Source: Brenneria sp. hezel4-2-4
GTDB lineage: Bacteria; Pseudomonadota; Gammaproteobacteria; Enterobacterales; Enterobacteriaceae
Reading direction: 5' to 3'
Length of the DNA stretch: 64,000 nucleotides
Assembly: GCF_013155275.1 (NCBI RefSeq)
Contig: NZ_JABJXS010000003.1
Location: 310,001-374,000 of the forward strand
The translations under genes were made by a program, and so were the position numbers. Below are positions 42,236 through 51,300 of the stretch, piece by piece; position 1 is the first letter of the stretch; every line of letters begins with the position of its first letter. The notes below the pieces were generated by a model. It saw only the letters and a program-made list of their open reading frames with translations, did no database searches and had not been told where the DNA came from.

Positions 42236-42435
42236 GCCCGCCGGTCAATTCAGCGGGCGTTGAAAAATGCTCCTGGCATTTTTTTATGACGGGCTATCCC
42301 TGCCCGTCACCCTACGGGCCGCCGCAAGCGGCGTTGAAAAATGCTCCTGGCATTTTTTTTATGACGGGCTATCCTTGCCCGTCACCCTGTGGGCCGCCGC
42401 AAGCGGCGTTGAAAAATGCTCCTGGCATTTTTTTG
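42236..42435. repeat. Tandem hairpin repeat (74-75 base units)
   Basis: After one 6-base-arm hairpin (42236-42258), a unit is repeated: 42261-42334 (74 bases), 42335-42409 (75 bases) and a third partial copy from 42410. Each unit has three hairpins: AAAAATGC-TCCTG-GCATTTTT (terminator-like, with its T-run), GACGGGC-N7-GCCCGTC and GCCGC-AA-GCGGC. The copies differ in only a few bases. The units could be stacked terminators or a mobile repeat family. A 91-codon frame across the repeats is an artefact. Confidence 0.85.
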
Positions 42436-42484
42436 TGCACGGACTGTGCGTGGTGGTTTTTCCGGTTAACCAGGATGGCGTGTT

Positions 42485-43282
42485 ATGTACGATAAATTAT
42501 TGACGGTTTCCGATGCGGCGAAAATGCTGGGGATCTCCGCCAGCACTTTGAGGCGCCTGGAGGAGAATGGCGAGGTGAAAACCTATGGCCTTAAGGTGGT
42601 TTACACCCCCGGCGGCCAGCGTCGCTACCTGGCCGATGAAATCCAGCGCATTTATTCACAGACCGGGTTTGCCAGTAAAATTGGTTTTGGCTCGAAGGCG
42701 GCCGTTCTGATACGGGACGTGACCTATGCCTTTATGGATTCGGGATCCACGCTGGCGATCAATACGTCGTTTAATAAAACCGCGCTGCGTCAGTTGCTGG
42801 AACTGGCCCGGCAACATCAATTGCCGACGGTATTCAGCCGCACGATTTATCAGCAAGATCACCACTTTTCCCGCATGTGGGGGAAAAAATTCTCCTCAAT
42901 CACGGCGCTGACGGAGGATGCCTACCTTAATCAGATCGATGCGGCGTTGGAAGACATCGCGTTCGATCGGATGCAATCCACCTGCTATATCTCCGATTTG
43001 CACGGCCACGATCTGACGGCGTGGCTGAAGCGGCAGGGGGTGGATACGGTCATTCTGGGGGGGGTGACCGCCAGCGGCAGTTTGCGCGCCACGGCGATTG
43101 AAGCATTCCAGGATGGGTTCCACGTGGTATTGCCGCGCGAGATTGCCGGCGATAGAAGTCAGTCAGTATTGGATTTTACGCTGTTGGATCTTAACGCCCG
43201 TTATGCGGATGTGCTTGGCATTGACGAAGTTTTCGGCTGGCTGGCCGAGCAGCCGGTTGCGGCGGAACCGGCGCAGGCCTGA
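42485..43282 (+). CDS. MerR-type regulator fused to a degenerate isochorismatase/cysteine-hydrolase domain
   Basis: 265 residues in two parts. Residues 1-60 are a MerR-like helix-turn-helix (LTVSDAAKMLGISASTLRRL, then YTPGGQRRYLADEI). Residues about 68-245 match the N-carbamoylsarcosine amidohydrolase / isochorismatase fold: LIRDVTYAF (D78 in the triad position), GVDTVILGGVTASGSLRATA and GFHVVLPREIAGDRS. Family enzymes have Cys in TSGCVRATA; here it is Ser (S199). The Lys of the triad aligns with R162. The only Cys is C167. So the hydrolase part is probably not an active enzyme and may be a ligand sensor. It follows the importer-amidase operon and probably regulates it. Start ATG with AGGA nine bases before. 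Confidence 0.82.
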   Translation: MYDKLLTVSDAAKMLGISASTLRRLEENGEVKTYGLKVVYTPGGQRRYLADEIQRIYSQTGFASKIGFGSKAAVLIRDVTYAFMDSGSTLAINTSFNKTALRQLLELARQHQLPTVFSRTIYQQDHHFSRMWGKKFSSITALTEDAYLNQIDAALEDIAFDRMQSTCYISDLHGHDLTAWLKRQGVDTVILGGVTASGSLRATAIEAFQDGFHVVLPREIAGDRSQSVLDFTLLDLNARYADVLGIDEVFGWLAEQPVAAEPAQA

Positions 43283-43291
43283 CGCCCGGCG

Positions 43292-43552
43292 TCACATATC
43301 CAGTTCAATATCGTCCAGCGGCATACAGCAGCAGGGCAGAATTTCATCCTGTTGAATACAGGCCAGCGGCGTCTGGCGGTAGGCGACTTTGCCCTTGAGC
43401 AGACGCACGCGACATGAGCCGCAATAACCGGAGCGGCACTGATATTCGACGCTGACCCGGTTGGATTCCAGCACATCCAGTAAGGAGCGTCTCTCGTCGG
43501 AACAGCATAACTGCGCACCGGACGTGCGCAGCGTGATGGTCGAGGTAGTCAT
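43292..43552 (-). CDS. yfaE: 2Fe-2S ferredoxin YfaE
   Basis: 86 residues. The ligand cysteines follow plant-type ferredoxin spacing (CRSGYCGSC) with a fourth Cys near LPCC. YfaE supplies electrons for restoring the diferric-tyrosyl radical cofactor of NrdB. It is the third gene of the nrdA-nrdB-yfaE operon, 16 bases after nrdB, as in E. coli. It ends nine bases from the convergent MerR-type gene. Confidence 0.93.
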   Translation of the reverse strand: MTTSTITLRTSGAQLCCSDERRSLLDVLESNRVSVEYQCRSGYCGSCRVRLLKGKVAYRQTPLACIQQDEILPCCCMPLDDIELDM

Positions 43553-43568
43553 ACTTTTCCGGCACCCA

Positions 43569-44699
43569 TCAAAGCTGGAAATCGCTCAGATCATCGGCGT
43601 TCATTTCAGAGTCGATCTGACCCACCAGATAGGAGCTGACCTCCACTTCCTGCGGCGCGACCTGAACGTTATCGGAAACCAGCCAGGCGTTAATCCACGG
43701 GATCGGGTTGGTGCGGGTTTCAAACGGCAGCGCCAGACCCACCGCCTGCATACGGATATTGGTAATATATTCCACATACTGGCAGAGAATTTCTTTGTTC
43801 AGCCCAATCATCGAGCCGTCGCGGAACAGGTATTCCGCCCACTCTTTTTCCTGCTGGGCGGCGAGCACGAACAGGTCATAACACTCCTGCTGGCACTCTT
43901 CGGCGATTTGCGCCATATCCGGATCGTCATGGCCGCCGCGCATCAGGTTCAGCATATGCTGCGTCCCTGTCAGATGCAGCGCTTCGTCGCGGGCAATCAG
44001 CTTGATGATTTTGGCGTTGCCTTCCATCAACTCACGTTCGGCAAAGGCGAACGAACAGGCAAAGCTCACGTAGAAGCGGATCGCTTCCAGCGCGTTAACG
44101 CTCATCAGACACAGATACAGTTTCTTTTTCAGTTCATACAGGTTAACGGTAACGGTTTTGCCGTTGACCTGATGCGTGCCTTCGCCCAGCAGATGATAGT
44201 AGCTGGTCATTTCGATCAGCGTGTCGTAGTAAGCGGAAATGTCCTTGGCGCGTTTGAGAATTTCCTCATTGGTGACGATGTCGTCAAACACCAGCGACGG
44301 ATCGTTGACGATGTTGCGGATAATGTGGGTGTAGGAGCGCGAATGGATGGTTTCCGAAAATGCCCAGGTTTCCACCCAGGTTTCCAATTCGGGGATGGAA
44401 ATCAACGGCAGCAAGGCGACGTTCGGGCTGCGCCCCTGAATGGAATCCAGCAATGTCTGGTATTTCAGGTTACTGATGAAAATGTGTTTTTCATGATCGG
44501 GCAATGCCTGATAGTCGATGCGATCGCGGGAAACGTCGACTTCCTCCGGGCGCCAGAAGAAAGAAAGTTGTTTCTCAATGAGTTTCTCAAATATTTCATA
44601 TTTCTGCTGATCGAAACGGGCGACGTTAACCGATTGACCGAAGAACATCGGTTCAAGCAGTTGGTCATTTTTATTCTGCGAAAAAGTGGTGTAGGCCAT
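43569..44699 (-). CDS. nrdB: Ribonucleotide reductase class Ia, beta subunit NrdB
   Basis: 376 residues, the E. coli length. The diiron-tyrosyl radical protein of aerobic ribonucleotide reduction. The radical Tyr lies in [10 protein letters not shown], iron ligands in ARDEALHL and the other conserved helix segments. The C-terminal tail SDFQL is the peptide that binds NrdA. The ATG at 44699 ([12 protein letters not shown]) is used; the frame upstream of it is not. Confidence 0.97.
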   Translation of the reverse strand: MAYTTFSQNKNDQLLEPMFFGQSVNVARFDQQKYEIFEKLIEKQLSFFWRPEEVDVSRDRIDYQALPDHEKHIFISNLKYQTLLDSIQGRSPNVALLPLISIPELETWVETWAFSETIHSRSYTHIIRNIVNDPSLVFDDIVTNEEILKRAKDISAYYDTLIEMTSYYHLLGEGTHQVNGKTVTVNLYELKKKLYLCLMSVNALEAIRFYVSFACSFAFAERELMEGNAKIIKLIARDEALHLTGTQHMLNLMRGGHDDPDMAQIAEECQQECYDLFVLAAQQEKEWAEYLFRDGSMIGLNKEILCQYVEYITNIRMQAVGLALPFETRTNPIPWINAWLVSDNVQVAPQEVEVSSYLVGQIDSEMNADDLSDFQL

Positions 44700-44801
44700 T
44701 GATATCTCCAAAAGAACGCGAGGTTGCCGACAAACCCTCCCGGCTTCTCCCTGGGACAAAAGGGGGAAGTGGAGCGTTCGTCGGCAGCCTATGTCCGTAG
44801 C

Positions 44802-47087
44802 TTAAATCTTGCAGGCGCCGCCTTCGCAACCATCGTCCTGCGGCTCCGCCAGCAGATCGTCCTGCGCATCTTCGGCGCCGTCACGGGTGTTTTGATAGTA
44901 GAGCGTTTTGACGCCGAATTTATAGGCGGTCAGCAAATCTTTCAGCAACTGCTTCATCGGCACTTTCCCCGACGGGAAGCGTGACGGATCATAGTTGGTA
45001 TTGGACGAAATCGCCTGATCGACAAATTTCTGCATTACTCCGACCAGTTGCAGATAGCCGTCGTTATTGGGCATTTCCCACAGCAGTTCGTAAGCGTCTT
45101 TCAGCGTTTCATATTCAGGCACCACCTGACGCAGGATCCCGTCTTTCGACGCCTTAACGCTGATATGGCCGCGCGGCGGTTCAATGCCGTTGGTGGCGTT
45201 GGAAATCTGCGAAGAGGTTTCCGATGGCATCAGGGCCGACAACGTCGAGTTGCGCAGACCGTATTCTTTAATATCGTTACGCAGCGATTCCCAGTCGTAA
45301 TGCAGCGGTTCGTTACAAATCGCGTCGAGATCGCGCTTGTAGGTATCGATCGGCAAAATACCCTGCGAGTAGGTGGTTTCGTTGAACCACGGGCAGGCGC
45401 CTTGCTCGCGCGCAAGGACGTTGGACGCTTTCAACAGATAATATTGAATCGCTTCAAAGGTGCGGTGCGTCAGATTGTTGGCACTGCCGTCGGAATAGCG
45501 CACGCCGTTTTTCGCCAGATAGTAAGCGAAGTTGATGACGCCGATACCCAGCGTACGACGCCCCATCGCGCCGCGTTCGGCCGCCGGGATCGGGTAGTCC
45601 TGATAGTCCAGCAGGGCATCCAGCGCGCGTACCGCCAGCGTCGCCAGCTCTTCCAGATCGTCCAGGCTGTCGATGGCGCCGAGGTTAAAGGCGGACAGCG
45701 TACACAGCGCGATTTCGCCGTTTTCGTCATTGACGTCATACAACGGCTTGGTCGGCAGCGCGATTTCCAGACACAGGTTGGACTGGCGCACCGGCGCGAT
45801 GTGCGCGTCAAACGGGCTGTGGGTATTACAGTGATCCACGTTCTGGATATAAATACGACCGGTTGACGCGCGTTCCTGCATCATCAGCGAGAACAGATCC
45901 ACCGCTTTGATGCGCTGCTTACGGATGCTGTCGTCATTTTCGTATTGCACGTACAGACGTTCAAATTCGTTCTGATCGGCAAAAAAGGCGTCATACAGCC
46001 CCGGCACGTCAGAGGGGCTGAACAGCGTAATGTCGCCGCCTTTCACCAGACGTTGGTACATCAGCTTGTTAAGCTGTACGCCGTAGTCGAGATGACGGAC
46101 GCGGTTGCCTTCCACGCCGCGGTTGTTTTTCAGCACCAGCAGACTTTCCACTTCCAGATGCCACAGCGGATAGAACAACGTTGCCGCTCCGCCGCGCACG
46201 CCGCCCTGAGAGCAGGACTTAACCGCGGTCTGGAAGTGCTTGTAGAACGGGATACAGCCGGTATGAAAAGCTTCGCCGCCGCGGATCGGGCTGCCCAGCG
46301 CGCGAATGCGGCCGGCGTTGATGCCGATGCCGGCGCGCTGGGAGACGTATTTGACGATGGCGCTGGAGGTGGCGTTGATGGAGTCCAGGCTGTCGCCGCA
46401 CTCGATCAGCACGCAGGAGCTGAACTGGCGGGTCGGGGTGCGCACGCCGGACATAATCGGCGTCGGCAGGGAAATTTTAAAGGTCGAGATCGCATCGTAG
46501 AAACGCTTTACGTAATCCAGGCGGGTTTCACGCGGATAGCCGGAGAACAGGCAGGCGGCCACCAGGATATACAGGAACTGCGCGCTTTCGTAGATGTCGC
46601 CGGTGACGCGGTTCTGCACCAGATATTTCCCTTCGAGCTGTTTGACCGCCGCATAAGAGAAATTCATATCGCGCCAGTGGTCGATAAAACCGTCCATGAC
46701 GGCAAACTCTTCCGCGCTATAGTCTTCCAGCAGATGTTTGTCGTATTTTCCCATCTCGACCATTTTGCCGACGTGATCCAGCAAGGCGGGCGGCTCAAAC
46801 CGGCCGTAGGCTTTTTTACGCAGATGGAAGATCGCCAGACGCGCGGCCAGATACTGGTAATCGGGACTTTCACGCGAGATCAGGTCGGCCGCCGCTTTAA
46901 TGATGGTTTCATGAATATCGGCGGTTTTGATGCCGTCATAAAACTGAATGTGGGAGCGCAGTTCCACTTGAGAAACAGAGACGTTATGTAATCCTTCCGC
47001 GGCCCAGGTAATGACTCGGTGGATTTTATCCAGATTGATTCTTTCTTTACTGCCATCGCGTTTGGTTACTAGCAGGCTCTGGTTCAT
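44802..47087 (-). CDS. nrdA: Ribonucleotide reductase class Ia, alpha subunit NrdA
   Basis: 761 residues, the E. coli length. N-terminal ATP-cone (VTKRDGSKERINLDKIHR), catalytic cysteines in SSCVLIECG (C225 position), NLCLEIAL (C439) and ALCTLSAF (C462), and the redox-shuttle pair at the C-terminus (GCEGGACKI). It converts NDPs to dNDPs. The ATG at 47087 is chosen over the GTG at 47099, giving the MNQSLLVTKRDG start. nrdB follows after 102 bases. Confidence 0.97.
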   Translation of the reverse strand: MNQSLLVTKRDGSKERINLDKIHRVITWAAEGLHNVSVSQVELRSHIQFYDGIKTADIHETIIKAAADLISRESPDYQYLAARLAIFHLRKKAYGRFEPPALLDHVGKMVEMGKYDKHLLEDYSAEEFAVMDGFIDHWRDMNFSYAAVKQLEGKYLVQNRVTGDIYESAQFLYILVAACLFSGYPRETRLDYVKRFYDAISTFKISLPTPIMSGVRTPTRQFSSCVLIECGDSLDSINATSSAIVKYVSQRAGIGINAGRIRALGSPIRGGEAFHTGCIPFYKHFQTAVKSCSQGGVRGGAATLFYPLWHLEVESLLVLKNNRGVEGNRVRHLDYGVQLNKLMYQRLVKGGDITLFSPSDVPGLYDAFFADQNEFERLYVQYENDDSIRKQRIKAVDLFSLMMQERASTGRIYIQNVDHCNTHSPFDAHIAPVRQSNLCLEIALPTKPLYDVNDENGEIALCTLSAFNLGAIDSLDDLEELATLAVRALDALLDYQDYPIPAAERGAMGRRTLGIGVINFAYYLAKNGVRYSDGSANNLTHRTFEAIQYYLLKASNVLAREQGACPWFNETTYSQGILPIDTYKRDLDAICNEPLHYDWESLRNDIKEYGLRNSTLSALMPSETSSQISNATNGIEPPRGHISVKASKDGILRQVVPEYETLKDAYELLWEMPNNDGYLQLVGVMQKFVDQAISSNTNYDPSRFPSGKVPMKQLLKDLLTAYKFGVKTLYYQNTRDGAEDAQDDLLAEPQDDGCEGGACKI

Positions 47088-47181
47088 GGGATGTAACACC
47101 TATCCGTTTTTTTAACCCTACGTTGGTTGCGTCATACAAAATAAAGCGCCAGGCACAGTCGTACCTTTTCGCCGGATGCAA

Positions 47182-47227
47182 ACACTATATATAGGGGGGT
47201 GAGTTTAGTTTGATAACAAGATAGTGA
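47182..47227 (-). promoter_or_regulatory. Pair of NrdR boxes upstream of nrdA
   Basis: ACACTATATATAGGGG at 47182-47197 matches the left half of the NrdR consensus (acaCwATATATwGtgt). A second site at 47212-47227 (GATAACAAGATAGTGA) matches mainly the right half. Their centres are 30 bases apart, close to the three-helical-turn spacing known for NrdR. Both are imperfect. Confidence 0.5.
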
Positions 47228-47267
47228 GAAAAACGGGTTATTGCAAGTGAACAAAATCAGGCTAAAT

Positions 47268-47276
47268 TGTGGATAA
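47268..47276 (-). promoter_or_regulatory. DnaA box upstream of nrdA
   Basis: TGTGGATAA on the plus strand is the perfect DnaA box TTATCCACA on the minus strand. It lies about 180 bases upstream of nrdA. DnaA is a known regulator of nrdAB in E. coli. Confidence 0.75.
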
Positions 47277-47339
47277 CTTGGGTAGTAAATGTTATTGATT
47301 CGCTAAATGCCGGTTCGCTCGCGGCCTCTGCTCATGTCA

Positions 47340-47602
47340 ATACATCGGGATAAAAAAACTAAATAATTGATCGGTTGCCGCTTTCTTGTTCGCGATGCGA
47401 ATTATCGCCTTGCGCAATGCATAAAACCGCCGCTGAAGCTCGGAATCGTCTGATTCATGTTGTGTCTTTGTAGGGGGCAGGGGATGCCCGTCTGCGAGTT
47501 GAGAGTCCCCAGAAATTTGGGGAAGCGTTCCTGTCCGGCGCGGCGCTGGCTTTCGCGGCGTCCATGCCGCTTACCTCAGCGCTTGCACGGGTATAACGCG
47601 TT
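47340..47602. other. GC-rich non-coding block between nrdA and ubiG
   Basis: No convincing gene. The block holds the hairpin TCCCCA-N6-TGGGGA (47506-47523) and a GGGGGCAGGGG / GATGCCC stretch. GACGGGCATCCCCTGCCC on its minus strand resembles the second hairpin of the 42 kb repeats (GACGGGC-N7-GCCCGTC), so it may be a relative. A 63-codon frame at 47455-47646 runs into ubiG on the same strand in another frame and is not called. The sequence should contain the terminator for ubiG. Confidence 0.5.
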
Positions 47603-48322
47603 TTACGCTTCGTGCCGGGTGTGCAGCATATAATTGACCTCCACATTCGGGCAGAGCTTGAAGTGGTCTGTCAGCGGGTTATAGCTTAAGCCGGTGATAT
47701 GTTTTTCGCGCAGCGGCGTGGCGTCGATCCAGCCGATCAGTTCGGCGGGGCGGATGAACTTTTTAATATCGTGCGTGCCGTGCGGCAGCATATTCAGGAT
47801 GTATTCGGCGCCGACCACCACCATCAGCCAGGCTTTGGCGTTGCGGTTAATGGTGGAGAAGAACACGTGACCGCCCGGTTTGACCAGACTGGCGCAGGCC
47901 TGAACCACCGACTGCGGATCGGGAACGTGTTCCAGCATTTCCATGCAGGTCACGACGTCGTATTCGCCGTGATGCGCCTCGGCATGCGCTTCCACGGTTT
48001 CCTGAATGTAATTTACCGCCATGCCGCTTTCCAGCGCATGCAGACGGGCCACCTGCAACGGCTCCGCGCCCATGTCCAACCCCGTGACCTCCGCGCCTTC
48101 GCGCGCCATGCTTTCGGCTAGAATGCCGCCGCCGCAGCCTACATCCAGCACTTTTTTGCCAAACAGCCCTTCGGCATGTTGTGAAATGTAGCCCAGACGC
48201 AGCGGGTTGATGCGGTGCAACGGTTTGAACTCGCCTTCCAGATCCCACCAGCGTGAAGCAATGGCTTCAAATTTGGCGATTTCCTGATGGTCGACATTCG
48301 GGGTTTGCTGTTCTGCATTCAT
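47603..48322 (-). CDS. ubiG: Ubiquinone biosynthesis O-methyltransferase UbiG
   Basis: About 239 residues. It adds both O-methyl groups of ubiquinone with S-adenosylmethionine. SAM motif [21 protein letters not shown] (about residue 58), post-I LDMGAEPL, and motif [15 protein letters not shown]. The ATG at 48322 ([12 protein letters not shown]) is preferred to the TTG six bases upstream. It is divergent from gyrA, as in E. coli. Confidence 0.96.
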   Translation of the reverse strand: MNAEQQTPNVDHQEIAKFEAIASRWWDLEGEFKPLHRINPLRLGYISQHAEGLFGKKVLDVGCGGGILAESMAREGAEVTGLDMGAEPLQVARLHALESGMAVNYIQETVEAHAEAHHGEYDVVTCMEMLEHVPDPQSVVQACASLVKPGGHVFFSTINRNAKAWLMVVVGAEYILNMLPHGTHDIKKFIRPAELIGWIDATPLREKHITGLSYNPLTDHFKLCPNVEVNYMLHTRHEA

Positions 48323-48470
48323 ATGCAATCACGACCTTTGGTTATCTTCATTGGCTGCGAGTATATCGCCAGCGCCGGTAATGTTGTAGTTATCATCGAT
48401 TTTCCTACGGCGTGACCGGGCGGATATCCTTTGTCGCTTGCCGGGGAGTTTTCCCCAAAACGGCGGTTTG

Positions 48471-48479
48471 TGATATACT
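48471..48479 (+). promoter_or_regulatory. Possible gyrA promoter (extended -10)
   Basis: TGATATACT carries TG one base before a good -10 hexamer TATACT, about 50 bases before the gyrA start. No clear -35 is seen at 17 bases, as is common for extended -10 promoters. The gyrA promoter is sensitive to supercoiling in E. coli. Confidence 0.45.
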
Positions 48480-48515
48480 TTTTCACCTTTTGAACTCGGG
48501 TAGATGCATAAATAG

Positions 48516-51173
<2,658 letters not shown>

Positions 51174-51200
51174 GCCGTCGTTTTAGCCGCAATAACCCTG

Positions 51201-51229
51201 AGCCAGCGTGTGATGCGCTGGCTTTTTTT
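51201..51229 (+). terminator. Intrinsic terminator of gyrA
   Basis: AGCCAGCG / CGCTGGCT stem with a seven-base loop, then TTTTTT, 27 bases after the gyrA stop. Confidence 0.92.
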
Positions 51230-51300
51230 ATGCAGGATCGGTAGTGTATCGACAGGTTTATGGCGCTCGTTAATCTTTTTCTTAATCCAACGGTATCCAC

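Noticed and set aside
42236-42435. Tandem repeats as a CRISPR array
   Set aside because: Units are contiguous with almost no variable spacers and contain terminator-like hairpins; no cas genes nearby.
42223-42495. 90-codon frame with a repeated peptide
   Set aside because: Encoded by the tandem hairpin repeats; the frame shifts between copies (T7 and T8 runs), so it is not a gene.
43461-44702. 413-codon frame antisense to nrdB and yfaE
   Set aside because: Shadow of nrdB, which is full length with all key residues.
47455-47646. 63-codon frame running into ubiG
   Set aside because: Out of frame with ubiG, no ribosome site; likely non-coding.
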